Positions 1 to 7,560 of a stretch of 32,400 bases of DNA are shown here, piece after piece; positions within the stretch are counted from its first letter, which is position 1; every line of letters starts with the position of its first letter. The DNA is taken from positions 1 to 32,400 of the forward strand of contig JAHISL010000025.1 in NCBI GenBank assembly GCA_018818185.1, given 5' to 3'. The notes below the pieces were generated by a model. The model made no database searches, had not been told where the DNA came from, and worked only from the letters and a program-made list of their open reading frames with translations. This DNA comes from Patescibacteria group bacterium. Lineage in GTDB: Bacteria; Patescibacteriota; Microgenomatia; UBA12405. The translations under genes were made by a program, and so were the position numbers.

Positions 1-492
1 CCTCTCGGCGAAGTTACCGAAACCAGTACCGGCCGCCGTCTTCAACGTTGCTCTAAAGGCTCCTGGAACGCCCAAACCCACAAAAACGAAGGTTGTGAAT
101 ACGTTAAATGGCTCGAAGTCGAACCTCAACAACTTGACGAAAAATGCCCCAAATGTGGCGCTGCCCTAATCCTCCAAGTCACCCGTTTTGGTAAAAAAAT
201 GAAAAAATGTTCCGCCGGCTCTTGGGATAAAGAAGCAAAAAAAGCCATCGGTTGCGACTACGTTGAGTGGATCAACGGCACCACCGAAAAACTCGACGAA
301 AAATGCCCCAAATGTGGTGAAAACCTAGTCCTCTATACCACCGCCAACGGTAAACGCATGAAAAAGTGCTCCACCTCTGGCTGGGATCGAGACGCAAAAA
401 AAGCCACTGGTTGCGACTACGTTCTCTGGTTAAAAGCTGGTGAAAACGTCAGTGACAACGGAGAAGAGTTTCTACCTCCAGAAGAAAAATAA
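1..492 (+). CDS. Zinc-ribbon repeat protein (3' end only)
   Basis: The frame is open at the left edge, so only the last 163 residues are visible. They consist of tandem units of about 50 residues. Each unit has a CPKCG pair, then a G-K-x-M-K-K-C-S segment, then G-C-D-Y-V-x-W, giving four cysteines per unit. Two units are complete and an earlier one is partly visible with a more divergent sequence (RCSKGSW, GCEYVKW). The pattern resembles the C-terminal zinc ribbons of topoisomerase I, also seen in topA at 29731-31707, but with a longer stretch between the last two cysteines. Zinc-dependent nucleic-acid binding is an inference. The missing N-terminus could carry any catalytic domain. The rRNA methylase starts two bases after the stop, so the two are probably co-transcribed. 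Confidence 0.8.
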   Translation, partial: PLGEVTETSTGRRLQRCSKGSWNAQTHKNEGCEYVKWLEVEPQQLDEKCPKCGAALILQVTRFGKKMKKCSAGSWDKEAKKAIGCDYVEWINGTTEKLDEKCPKCGENLVLYTTANGKRMKKCSTSGWDRDAKKATGCDYVLWLKAGENVSDNGEEFLPPEEK

Positions 493-494
493 AA

Positions 495-1313
495 ATGGTC
501 TTCCGAAATCCAAAATCTCTTTCCCAAAATTTCATTAAATATCCCTCTCTTGTTTCCGAGCTTTTAAATGCTTCTGACATCAAAAGAACTGACACCGTTT
601 TGGAGATTGGTCCCGGTCGCGGTGTCATTACCCAACAATTATTGAGACATGTTTCTCAAGTTATTGTAGTTGAAAAAGATCCTATCCTCGCAGGCAAATT
701 AATAGAATTGAACAAAAATTCACCTAAATTAAAAATTCTTCCAAAAAGTATTTTAGATTGCCCTCTCCCCACCACTCCATACAAAGTTTTTTCCAATATT
801 CCCTTTAGTCTTACCAGTAAAATTGTCTCAAGATTTCTTTCCTCCCCCACTCTTCCCGACTCCATGTATTTAATTATGCAGCGAGAGGCCGCCGAAAAAT
901 ATTTCGGATCCCCCGAAACTCAGAGCTCCTTGTTAGTTAAACCATGGTACGAAGTTGAAATCCTTGGCGACATCGACAGAAGTTCTTTCACTCGAAAACC
1001 CCAAGTTAGAATCGTCTTTGTAAAATTCAAAAAAAGACCCCTTGCCTTTATAAGGAACGAAGATAAAAAAGAATATCGACACTTTATCGCCTATGGTTTC
1101 AGTCAGTGGCAACCCACCTTTCTCGATGCCTATAAAGACATTTTTACCTACACTCAAAAAAAATCTCTCGAAAAAACTTTCAAACTTTCAAACCTTAAAC
1201 CCAGTCAGGTTTCCTTTGATAATTGGCTTCAAATCTTTAAAAGCTATCTCAAAATCGCTTCTGAATCCCAACGAGACATTATTCTCAACTTTAGGCCAAA
1301 AAAGACTTCCTAA
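495..1313 (+). CDS. rRNA adenine N6-dimethyltransferase family (Erm/KsgA type)
   Basis: This 272-residue protein belongs to the SAM-dependent family that dimethylates adenines in rRNA. The SLSQNFI start motif lies at residues 8-14, the SAM-binding motif EIGPGRG at 37-43, an acidic ribose-binding position near E60, and the catalytic motif IV N-I-P-F at 101-104. Two features point to the Erm branch (23S rRNA A2058) rather than KsgA (16S rRNA): NIPF instead of KsgA-like NLPY, and a C-terminal part with a W-L-x-I-F-x-S-Y-L motif like that ending many Erm proteins. This assignment is tentative. If no other family member is encoded elsewhere, it could be the housekeeping KsgA. The 3' end overlaps the convergent membrane gene by four bases. 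Confidence 0.85.
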   Translation: MVFRNPKSLSQNFIKYPSLVSELLNASDIKRTDTVLEIGPGRGVITQQLLRHVSQVIVVEKDPILAGKLIELNKNSPKLKILPKSILDCPLPTTPYKVFSNIPFSLTSKIVSRFLSSPTLPDSMYLIMQREAAEKYFGSPETQSSLLVKPWYEVEILGDIDRSSFTRKPQVRIVFVKFKKRPLAFIRNEDKKEYRHFIAYGFSQWQPTFLDAYKDIFTYTQKKSLEKTFKLSNLKPSQVSFDNWLQIFKSYLKIASESQRDIILNFRPKKTS

Positions 1314-1753
1314 TTTTCCTTTTCTCCACTTTTTATTGCCAAAACGTCTTTATGTAGTTTCTCCAATCTCTTCTCAATGTCCTTTATTGCTAAGACTATC
1401 TGATCATCCTCTTCGTCCTCTTCAATATAATCATCAGAAATTTCCTTAACATCAGTTCCCAAGTCTTCCACGTCCTCCTGGATATCGTCCACGTCCTCCT
1501 GAATATCATCAATATCCTTTTCCACCTCTTCCAGACTTTTTGTTGTTTTGTTAACCGTCATTTGAATAAAAATTGCCAAATAAATTGCCTCCAATGAAAG
1601 TGCCGTTGTCAGTATCAACAATATATTTTCCAAACTGTAGCCCCAAAATCGTAACCCAAAAATACCAATAAAAAGTATAGTGTGAACTAAAATTGATATC
1701 GGCCTTCCAATCCAATCAGTTAATTTTTCCGATATCTTTTCCAAAATATACAT
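1310..1753 (-). CDS. Two-helix membrane protein with acidic coiled-coil tail (DUF1003 / low-affinity iron permease-like)
   Basis: The start is placed at the ATG at 1753 because a GGAGG ribosome site lies eight bases upstream (about 1762-1766). An in-frame TTG farther upstream would put that site inside the gene. The protein is about 147 residues. Two hydrophobic segments follow an amphipathic N-terminus containing W-I-G-R-P, and the second contains SLEAIYLAIFIQMT. This resembles both DUF1003 proteins and the low-affinity Fe/Cu permease family; I cannot choose between them. The tail is a strongly acidic heptad coiled coil (DIQEDVD repeated), encoded by 21-base direct repeats at 1471 and 1492. 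Transport is not demonstrated; a membrane-anchored coiled-coil scaffold is equally possible. Confidence 0.7.
   Translation of the reverse strand: MYILEKISEKLTDWIGRPISILVHTILFIGIFGLRFWGYSLENILLILTTALSLEAIYLAIFIQMTVNKTTKSLEEVEKDIDDIQEDVDDIQEDVEDLGTDVKEISDDYIEEDEEDDQIVLAIKDIEKRLEKLHKDVLAIKSGEKEN
1471..1512. repeat. 21-bp tandem repeat encoding coiled-coil heptads
   Basis: Two adjacent 21-base copies begin with CGTCCTCCTG at 1471 and 1492. They add whole heptads to the coiled coil of the membrane protein on the minus strand. A period of exactly seven codons would let copy number change without shifting frame. Confidence 0.7.
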
Positions 1754-1847
1754 TTTAAAATCCTCCAGCAAACTTTGATAACAACCACTAGATAATACAC
1801 CATTTTAGGCAAAAAACCTAATTTTAAAAGGATAAAAAAATATACGA

Positions 1848-1853
1848 TATAAT
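1848..1853 (+). promoter_or_regulatory. -10 box TATAAT, leaderless type, for the HAD gene
   Basis: A perfect TATAAT ends only five bases before the ATG at 1859. A transcript starting the usual 6-8 bases after the -10 would begin at or next to the start codon. There is no Shine-Dalgarno sequence. Confidence 0.7.
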
Positions 1854-1858
1854 TCACC

Positions 1859-2662
1859 ATGCAGGTGGAATTTCAAGAACTATACTTATCTCCCATAGAA
1901 AAAGAACTCCGTTTCAATCAATGGTGTCAACAAAATAATATAGAACTCTTTCTTTTTGATCTCGACGATACAATCTGTAGAACAAAAGAAAACTTCTGGG
2001 AACAACTCGATAAATTAGCTAAACTTCTGCACCAAAATTCCCCAAACACATCTATTGACGAGTGGAAAGCGATTGTAAACGAAACAAATAACAGATTTTA
2101 TCAAACTGAAGGTGTCAACCCTAAGCGAAGATTTTCAGTCATTACTGATTTAACCAATAGATTTTCTTTACCAGAAAATATTCAACAACAGTCCCTAAAT
2201 CTTCTCTCCCAAATATATACTACCCCTCTCCAATGGCTTCCAGGTGCCCAAGATGGATTAAACTTCGTTAGAGCCCACACCCCAATTGGTGTTGTTACCC
2301 ACGCCAATAGAGGCTGGACTTGGCAAAAATACCAATGGCTTGGTCTGGCTGAATATCTCCCCTGGGATCATGTCTATGTTGTCAATGAAAATGGTCAAAA
2401 AACCGCTGAATCATGGCAGCAATCTATAAAATATTTTGGACAAGAAGCCAAAAATTGTGCCATTGTTGGTGACAGCCCCAAATCCGACATCAACCCCACT
2501 CACACAATTGGGGTCAAACATCGTTTCTTTGTCCATAATGGACCTATCTGGACCACTCAACAACAAGAAGTTCCCTCAGACACTCACCACATCAACAATC
2601 TCCTTGAAATTTCCAATATTGGTCTAAATTCCCTTGCTTCCTTACCTGCAACCCGACATTAA
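1859..2662 (+). CDS. HAD-superfamily hydrolase
   Basis: This 267-residue protein has the four HAD motifs in order. Motif I is F-D-L-D-D-T, with nucleophile D34 and general acid/base D36. Motif II is V-V-T-H-A, with T147. The motif III lysine is probably K181, and motif IV is G-D-S-P-K-S-D at 204-210. The cap is the helical insertion between residues 40 and 130, as in the phosphoglycolate phosphatase/haloacid dehalogenase subgroup. It is therefore probably a soluble Mg-dependent phosphatase of a small metabolite. The substrate cannot be read from sequence. It stands alone on its strand with its own leaderless promoter. An N-terminal extension of about 25 residues precedes the usual HAD start, but the -10 position supports the chosen ATG. 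Confidence 0.85.
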   Translation: MQVEFQELYLSPIEKELRFNQWCQQNNIELFLFDLDDTICRTKENFWEQLDKLAKLLHQNSPNTSIDEWKAIVNETNNRFYQTEGVNPKRRFSVITDLTNRFSLPENIQQQSLNLLSQIYTTPLQWLPGAQDGLNFVRAHTPIGVVTHANRGWTWQKYQWLGLAEYLPWDHVYVVNENGQKTAESWQQSIKYFGQEAKNCAIVGDSPKSDINPTHTIGVKHRFFVHNGPIWTTQQQEVPSDTHHINNLLEISNIGLNSLASLPATRH

Positions 2663-2676
2663 AATTACCATCACCC

Positions 2677-3039
2677 TTATATTCTTACTTCCTCTGGAAC
2701 ACTCTCTTGATTTGGATCTCCATGTCGAACCATCATTTCAGTTCCACGCGGATCACCTTCAAGTTTTAAAACCATACTTTTACCGTCTTCAACAGAATAT
2801 CTCTTTGAAGAAAAATCTCTGCCCAAAAAAGTTATCTCTACCTCATCATTCAAACATGAGTGAGAAAGTGTTATTTGTGTCGAAACACCTCTAACTTGCG
2901 GTAATTTCACAACACAGGGCTTCATGCTCTCACCAAGTACCTCTCTTTTGAATTCCACCCGATCTGGTATCGTTCCCGATAATTTGCTTCTTAAAGAAAC
3001 TTTCCCATTTTCCGTTACCCTAATTATTGCCTCTGTCAT
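2677..3039 (-). CDS. Hypothetical protein, 120 aa
   Basis: I do not recognise this protein. It looks soluble, with alternating short beta-like segments, two cysteines (about residues 42 and 62), and many charged residues, and has no signal peptide or membrane segment. The ATG start is supported by a TATAAT (3049-3054) in extended TGC context nine bases upstream. It converges with the HAD gene, with only 14 bases between the two stops. It is followed upstream on the same strand by another unknown gene with its own promoter, so the two are probably separate transcripts. Confidence 0.7.
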   Translation of the reverse strand: MTEAIIRVTENGKVSLRSKLSGTIPDRVEFKREVLGESMKPCVVKLPQVRGVSTQITLSHSCLNDEVEITFLGRDFSSKRYSVEDGKSMVLKLEGDPRGTEMMVRHGDPNQESVPEEVRI

Positions 3040-3048
3040 ATATCATAC

Positions 3049-3054
3049 ATTATA
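3049..3054 (-). promoter_or_regulatory. -10 box (TGC TATAAT) of the 120-aa gene
   Basis: A perfect TATAAT in TGC-extended context lies nine bases upstream of the ATG at 3039 on the minus strand. No ribosome-binding site lies between them. Confidence 0.65.
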
Positions 3055-3070
3055 GCACATATTATCCATT

Positions 3071-4060
3071 TTAATTTCGGGATTTCACCGGCCAAGCAAA
3101 AACTGACCGCTTTCCCAGCAAATAATCCCCTGCCTCATTTTTATAATCAATTTGATAGTGATCCAGCAAAGCCCCAACCCAGCTTTCACCCACTTTTTCA
3201 GAAAAACGCCTGACTGACCTCTCATTAAAATCTGGTTCATTTTCATTTCCTTTTTTAAAATCAACTAAAAACGAATTCGCCATTCCTCCCGCAAGTTTCG
3301 AAACCCTACGAACCAACGGAACATAAGCCTCTACCCCCTTTTTCAACAAATATTCAACTATTTCCCCATTGCTCGCCACAGAAGCAACTCTATCCTCCGT
3401 ATAATAATGCTCATTATCCGCCCTAAAAGTCGGACCTCCATATTTGGCCGTTACAATTTCACCAAATGGCTTTCTTATATCCAACCTACGCCTACGACGA
3501 CCATCATACATTTCAGACCGCGCCAAAGTCTTCTCTCCTCGATACACTGTTTCTTCATGTAAAGTCAGCACGGCCCCTGCATAACCATCAATCAATTTTC
3601 CCAATCTCTCTCTATCAGATTTAACCATCTCGGACTTATAAAAAACAAAGGCAGGATGAGGCCTAACCAAAGATTCCATATTCTTTGGCACCACTACCAA
3701 AGCCGCCATTCTCCACTCTTTACCTAACCTAACCATTGGACTAAATTGCTTAATCACAAAACTCTCTCCCTTAATTCTCCTCTCCGACAATCCATTTTTA
3801 GTCAACACAGAATCTAAATGATACTCCTGGGTCAATTCTCCAGCACAATAAGCCCTCCACACTTCACTAATCTTAGAACCACCCCCCTCCGTTTTCATAC
3901 TCTTACCCTTTTCTCTCAACCAAACACCGTGCCCAGAACTTAACCTAGAAAAATTTGCACCATTAACCGAGTCCCACCTCAAATATTTTTCACCATCAGC
4001 AATCAGCTCAAAAGGGCTCTCTCTATGATTAATACTTCCAGCTTCAATTAATCTACTCAT
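3071..4060 (-). CDS. Hypothetical protein, 329 aa
   Basis: The family is unknown to me. It is a soluble-looking mixed alpha/beta protein with an arginine run (GRRRRR near residue 170) and no membrane segments. Residues near 33-46 read NGANFSRLSSG, and the unknown protein at 21112-22395 has NGVKFSRLVSG. This short shared motif may indicate distant relationship or convergence. The ATG is supported by a TATAAT at 4069-4074 with an eight-base gap and no Shine-Dalgarno sequence. The gene lies among several minus-strand unknown genes, each with its own promoter. Confidence 0.7.
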   Translation of the reverse strand: MSRLIEAGSINHRESPFELIADGEKYLRWDSVNGANFSRLSSGHGVWLREKGKSMKTEGGGSKISEVWRAYCAGELTQEYHLDSVLTKNGLSERRIKGESFVIKQFSPMVRLGKEWRMAALVVVPKNMESLVRPHPAFVFYKSEMVKSDRERLGKLIDGYAGAVLTLHEETVYRGEKTLARSEMYDGRRRRRLDIRKPFGEIVTAKYGGPTFRADNEHYYTEDRVASVASNGEIVEYLLKKGVEAYVPLVRRVSKLAGGMANSFLVDFKKGNENEPDFNERSVRRFSEKVGESWVGALLDHYQIDYKNEAGDYLLGKRSVFAWPVKSRN

Positions 4061-4068
4061 AATAATAT

Positions 4069-4074
4069 ATTATA
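4069..4074 (-). promoter_or_regulatory. -10 box TATAAT of the 329-aa gene
   Basis: A perfect TATAAT lies eight bases before the ATG at 4060 (minus strand), within a very AT-rich stretch. It is of the leaderless type. Confidence 0.6.
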
Positions 4075-4106
4075 CAATATAACAACCCCAAATCAAAGCT
4101 AAAACT

Positions 4107-4298
4107 CTATTTTTCTTTTCCACGGTAACCTTCACTTCTTAAAGTTTTTTTTGAAATTCTCTCCCTACAATGCCCACAAAACACTTTTCCCTCTTTTTCT
4201 CTTGGATAAAATGTCTCTCCACAAAAATTACAAGTCATCTCACCAGGACTTTTCATAGGCCGCATTCCAGGTTTTCCGTACATAGCCTTTACACTCAT
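4107..4298 (-). CDS. Small zinc-ribbon protein, twin copy 1
   Basis: The start is set at the ATG at 4298, giving 63 residues. The longer reading from a TTG at 4325 would translate the promoter itself. The protein has C-N-F-C about 30 residues after the start and C-G-H-C some 20 residues later, a simple four-cysteine zinc ribbon with a basic tail. It is a paralogue of the next gene upstream (4334-4516). Both have a pair of CxxC motifs at similar spacing and a basic C-terminus. DNA or RNA binding is plausible but not shown. Confidence 0.7.
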   Translation of the reverse strand: MSVKAMYGKPGMRPMKSPGEMTCNFCGETFYPREKEGKVFCGHCRERISKKTLRSEGYRGKEK

Positions 4299-4304
4299 AG
4301 TTAT

Positions 4305-4333
4305 ATTATAGGTCTTTTTTCTCAAAAAGTCAA
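4305..4333 (-). promoter_or_regulatory. Promoter TTGACT-17-TATAAT, 6 bp before the start
   Basis: On the minus strand the -35 TTGACT is at 4328-4333 and the -10 TATAAT at 4305-4310, separated by 17 bases. The ATG follows the -10 after six bases, so the mRNA should be leaderless. The promoter is nearly identical to that of the twin gene (4523-4551), including the shared TTTTGAGAAAA just after the -35. Confidence 0.8.
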
Positions 4334-4516
4334 CTACCTTCCCTTTCCTTTTTTCGTCTTACCTTTTACTTTTACGGAAGCTTCACATAATGGACAAACA
4401 GAACTACCTTTTCTAATCATTGGCATAACAGGTGTATCACAATTATTACAAATAGTTGTGCTACGATCTCTATCTAATGGCCTTTCGCCTTTGCTAATTA
4501 AAATGTTTATACCCAT
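4334..4516 (-). CDS. Small zinc-ribbon protein, twin copy 2
   Basis: The protein has 60 residues from the ATG at 4516. The alternative TTG at 4543 lies between the -35 and -10 boxes and cannot be the start. C-N-N-C and C-P-L-C form a probable zinc ribbon, followed by a lysine/glycine-rich tail. It is paralogous to the gene at 4107-4298, and the promoter was duplicated along with the coding part. Between the twins, sequence outside the cysteines has diverged strongly, so the duplication is not recent even though the promoters are nearly the same. Confidence 0.7.
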   Translation of the reverse strand: MGINILISKGERPLDRDRSTTICNNCDTPVMPMIRKGSSVCPLCEASVKVKGKTKKGKGR

Positions 4517-4522
4517 ATCGAT

Positions 4523-4551
4523 ATTATAAGATACTTTTCTCAAAAAGTCAA
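4523..4551 (-). promoter_or_regulatory. Promoter TTGACT-17-TATAAT, twin of 4305-4333
   Basis: The -35 TTGACT is at 4546-4551 and the -10 TATAAT at 4523-4528, with 17 bases between them. The ATG at 4516 follows after six bases. It lies back to back with the plus-strand -10 at 4563-4568, so the two polymerase sites overlap and may compete. Confidence 0.8.
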
Positions 4552-4562
4552 CTATTTTGCGT

Positions 4563-4568
4563 TATAAT
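4563..4568 (+). promoter_or_regulatory. -10 box TATAAT of the 231-aa gene
   Basis: TATAAT lies ten bases before the ATG at 4579. The -35 region is weak and falls inside the divergent twin-2 promoter. Confidence 0.6.
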
Positions 4569-4578
4569 TCACTAATCT

Positions 4579-5274
4579 ATGGCAAAACCAGAAACATGTA
4601 CTGGAAACCAAGTTGAAGTCACCGCCCAATATCTGGCCGGTAACATAAACAGGGATAACCTTGACCCCCTTCACCAAAAAATTCTCGACCAAAACATTTC
4701 TCAAATGCAAACCGATCCCAGATTTTCCCAACAGGTAACCGCCAAAAAAAACGAAATCTGTTTAAATAGTGGTCAAAAAATACCTCTCTTTCCCGACTTT
4801 GATCCAAGTCCAAAAAAAAGAATCCATCGAAAAAAGAAAACAAACATTGCCCTTCAACCCTCTCTCTGGACACCAGAACCATCTTCACCTCCGAAAACAA
4901 ATAGTTTTATCCCAGAAAACAAAATTGAAAAGGTTGGTAAAAACCTCGAAGGTCGCTATACACACGACAAAGATCCCCTGATTGGCCGCGATATTCAACA
5001 AAAAAAACTGACTCTTAGAAAAGAAATTGGCCTTCCTGTTGCTAGAAATACGGGAAAACTCTACAAATTCTTGGTAAGAATGGTCTACACCCAAGATATC
5101 TTTGGCATTTTTTCTCAATATGACAGAGTTATTGGCGATACCCCACTAGAGCTGTCCCAAGAAATCCAACAAGTAAAAGAATTAATTAATACCGTTCTCA
5201 ACGACGACGATCTTTCCCAAAACCAAAGATACGCCACCTTCAACCAATTTCTAAAAGACTACAGTTGTAAATAA
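4579..5274 (+). CDS. Hypothetical protein, 231 aa
   Basis: I do not recognise this protein. The first 70 residues are helical and polar. Residues 75-125 are a low-complexity basic and proline-rich linker (KKRIHRKKK, then SSPP). The last 100 residues look like a compact helical domain. There is no signal peptide or membrane segment. A DNA-binding or scaffold role is only a guess from the basic linker. It is divergent from the twin zinc-ribbon genes and convergent with the next gene, whose stop lies inside it (16-base overlap). Confidence 0.7.
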   Translation: MAKPETCTGNQVEVTAQYLAGNINRDNLDPLHQKILDQNISQMQTDPRFSQQVTAKKNEICLNSGQKIPLFPDFDPSPKKRIHRKKKTNIALQPSLWTPEPSSPPKTNSFIPENKIEKVGKNLEGRYTHDKDPLIGRDIQQKKLTLRKEIGLPVARNTGKLYKFLVRMVYTQDIFGIFSQYDRVIGDTPLELSQEIQQVKELINTVLNDDDLSQNQRYATFNQFLKDYSCK

Positions 5275-5495
5275 CTTAGAAGCTCATACATCAATATTGC
5301 TGGCCAAAAAAAAGATTTTATTATTCCCATTATCACCATTCCAAAAGTAGCCGCACTTTGTAAAAAATAGAATAAAGCACCGACCACCCCCAGTCCATAA
5401 ATCGCCTCTGATTTGTCATGACATCTATGACTATGATGTCTCTTAAATATCATCCCTTCGCCACAGCACTCTTTTGTCTTTTTTTCTTTTTTCAT
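5259..5495 (-). CDS. Small Cys/His-rich two-helix membrane protein
   Basis: The protein has 78 residues from the ATG at 5495. The upstream TTG at 5501 lies too close to the -10-like TATTAT at 5503-5508 to be used. The first 30 residues are basic and rich in Cys and His (ECCGEG, RHHSHRCH) and could bind a metal. Then come YGLGVVGALFYFLQ and a second hydrophobic segment with the motif IKSFFWPAILMYELL. From memory, a small family with a YGLG…WPA pattern is common in Patescibacteria, where its function is unknown. The pattern match supports that assignment but was not checked by search. Confidence 0.75.
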   Translation of the reverse strand: MKKEKKTKECCGEGMIFKRHHSHRCHDKSEAIYGLGVVGALFYFLQSAATFGMVIMGIIKSFFWPAILMYELLSYLQL

Positions 5496-5560
5496 ACCCA
5501 ATAATAATACATTTTATTACTTTCGTATGCAACTCCGTCAAAAGAGTAGTGAAAACTATC

Positions 5561-7042
5561 TCAAGCAATCAGTAGTCCGACAATTCCAGCCAAAAGCACA
5601 TAAATAGCACATGGAATAAATACCCTTTTAATCACCTCTCTCTCCTCCCCTTTCAAATTAACAACCGTCAATGTCGGAAGAATATCAGCCAACGCAATCA
5701 TATTTCCCGCCGCAGCCCCAACCAATTCCAATGACAAAATAATGGCCGGATTAAAGCCAATAGCCTTACTAGTGTTTTCAAGAATATTTCCAAACATTAT
5801 ATTTGAAACTGTTGCCGACCCCGTCAAAAAACTACCAAAAGCACCAATAATCGGAGAAATAAAAGGTAAAAGCCCAGTTTTAAAATTATCAGCAATAATT
5901 TGTAAAAGAGAAAAGTAACCAGAAAGATTTTGACTAGAGTTGACCATCAATTGAACCATTATCGAAATAACTGCAATAACCAAAAACGGTTCAATTGCCT
6001 TTTTTAAAGATTCTCCAACAGTTCTAATTTCAAATTTTACATTTTTTCTAAATAAAAAAATTGTTGGAATAGTCGCCAATATAAAAGCAATTCCAGGATT
6101 AAAAAAACTAAAAGTGTGTCTATATCCAAAGTCAACCGTGTACCCCATATTGTTAAAAAATATTTTTCCAATTATCAGCAAAATTATTAGCAAAATATAT
6201 GGGGTTAAGGCTTTCAAAATATTCATTTTTTCCACAACTAACTGTTCTTTCCGAAGAACCCTCACCTGTTTTGGTATAAATATTTTTAGTTTAATAGCCA
6301 AAAAAACAAGTAAAAATCCAACAATCGAACCAATAATTGAAGGAAATTCCTGACCAAGAAAAACAAAAAAAACTGACGGGACAACAAAAGCGATTCCCGA
6401 AAAAATAGCAAAGGGCAAAGCTTCTAAAAAGTGTTTTCTTTTCTCAATTTGCTTAGAAGTTATCATCCACAACATGAAAACTGGCACCAAAAAACCAACC
6501 ATATTGATTAAAGCCGTATAAAGAGGCACATTGACAATGTTTATTCCAGAAAAACCGACACGAATTGGTGTTCCCGCGGCACCGAAAACAACTGAAGCAC
6601 TATTGCCCAACAAAGCCACGGACACAGCAGTAATAGGAGATAATCCAATCCCAATCAACAATGGGGCAACAATGGCTGAAGGGGCACCAAAACCCGCAGT
6701 TCCCTCAAGAAAGCTTTCCAAAAACCAGGCCAAAAGAATTACTTGGACACGATAATCTGGAGAAATTTTTTCTAAATATAAACAAAGCCCTTCAATTATC
6801 CTTGTTTTTCTTAATGTCTCTAAAAAAAATAATGCACCAAAAATAATCAGTAAAATATCAGCCGCCAAAAAAGTTCCCTTTAAAAATGAGGCCTCAATAA
6901 AACTAAATTTCATTTGCCATACAAACACAACCAAAACCAAAGTGCTAAACAGTGAAATTAATGATGCCCATAAAATTTTTAATTTTCCAAAAAAGACAAA
7001 AAGAACAAATATGATAAGTGGGAGAATCGAAAGAATCAACAT
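5561..7042 (-). CDS. L-lactate permease family transporter (LctP/LldP)
   Basis: This 493-residue integral membrane protein has about 12-13 hydrophobic segments. Residues 108-160 hold the family signature: ESFLEGTAGFGAPSAIVAPL, then NSASVVFGAAGTPI. A second signature, FGSFLTGSATVSN, lies in the C-terminal half. The family (TC 2.A.14) moves lactate or glycolate with protons. In a fermentative small-genome bacterium, lactate export is as likely as uptake; sequence cannot tell which. It stands alone with a leaderless-type promoter (TAGAAT at 7050-7055) divergent from the DUF167 gene. The length is slightly shorter than the E. coli protein (about 550 residues). Confidence 0.92.
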   Translation of the reverse strand: MLILSILPLIIFVLFVFFGKLKILWASLISLFSTLVLVVFVWQMKFSFIEASFLKGTFLAADILLIIFGALFFLETLRKTRIIEGLCLYLEKISPDYRVQVILLAWFLESFLEGTAGFGAPSAIVAPLLIGIGLSPITAVSVALLGNSASVVFGAAGTPIRVGFSGINIVNVPLYTALINMVGFLVPVFMLWMITSKQIEKRKHFLEALPFAIFSGIAFVVPSVFFVFLGQEFPSIIGSIVGFLLVFLAIKLKIFIPKQVRVLRKEQLVVEKMNILKALTPYILLIILLIIGKIFFNNMGYTVDFGYRHTFSFFNPGIAFILATIPTIFLFRKNVKFEIRTVGESLKKAIEPFLVIAVISIMVQLMVNSSQNLSGYFSLLQIIADNFKTGLLPFISPIIGAFGSFLTGSATVSNIMFGNILENTSKAIGFNPAIILSLELVGAAAGNMIALADILPTLTVVNLKGEEREVIKRVFIPCAIYVLLAGIVGLLIA

Positions 7043-7049
7043 TAAATTA

Positions 7050-7055
7050 ATTCTA
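7050..7055 (-). promoter_or_regulatory. -10 box (TGC TAGAAT) of the permease gene
   Basis: TAGAAT with an extended TGC lies seven bases before the ATG at 7042 on the minus strand. No Shine-Dalgarno site is present. Confidence 0.6.
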
Positions 7056-7105
7056 GCATTTACTCACTCACTGAAACGGTCTTAGAACTTATTATTTGAC
7101 AAAGC

Positions 7106-7111
7106 TATAAT
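7106..7111 (+). promoter_or_regulatory. -10 box TATAAT of the DUF167 gene
   Basis: TATAAT lies nine bases before the ATG at 7121. A TTGACA at 7096-7101 is too close to serve as its -35. Confidence 0.6.
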
Positions 7112-7120
7112 AAGTAAATT

Positions 7121-7339
7121 ATGAAAATATCGGTAATTGTCCATCCAAACTCAAGAAATCCAAGAATAGAAAAAGATTTAGTCGAAACATTGCATGTTTA
7201 CGTAAACCAACCACCACTAGAAGGAAAGGCAAATAAGGCAGTCATTAAATCATTGGTCAAATTCTTGAAAATTAAAAAATCGGAAATTGTTTTAATACGA
7301 GGAGAAAAATCAAAAAACAAGGTATTTGAAATTGGTTAA
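7121..7339 (+). CDS. DUF167 / UPF0235 (YggU-like) protein
   Basis: This 72-residue single-domain protein matches the DUF167 pattern: V-x-P-N-S-R near the start, then V-Y-V-N-Q-P-P-L-E-G-K-A-N-K-A at about residues 27-41, and I-R-G-E-K-S-K-N-K near the end. The family is widespread in bacteria, archaea and eukaryotes and has no settled function. It is full length and forms its own leaderless-type transcript. Confidence 0.9.
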   Translation: MKISVIVHPNSRNPRIEKDLVETLHVYVNQPPLEGKANKAVIKSLVKFLKIKKSEIVLIRGEKSKNKVFEIG

Positions 7340-7392
7340 ATTACAAAAGTGTTCCCTCAATCACTTCGATATTCTTATGGATTCAAAACAAT

Positions 7393-7560
7393 CTATTTTC
7401 TTTTAAAACCAATTACAACAACAGCCAAATCCGTATATTTCTTGTATTCCATCAAATAACTAGTAATTTTATCAGAACCTATTGTTAAATAAGGTTCATC
7501 ACTATTTAAATTAGCTACCAAAAAAAGATTAATTTTTGACCAATTTTCGATTAAATTCAT
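7393..7560 (-). CDS. 55-aa hypothetical protein overlapping the HNH gene
   Basis: An ATG at 7560 opens a 55-residue frame ending at the TAG at 7393-7395. It overlaps the last 32 bases of the HNH gene in another frame. The product begins MNLIENWSKINLFLVANLN and ends VVVIGFKRK, with a beta-rich C-terminal half. I know no family for it. The overlap suggests translational coupling to the HNH protein, as with small immunity or antitoxin partners, but it might equally be the remnant of a larger gene. Confidence 0.45.
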   Translation of the reverse strand: MNLIENWSKINLFLVANLNSDEPYLTIGSDKITSYLMEYKKYTDLAVVVIGFKRK

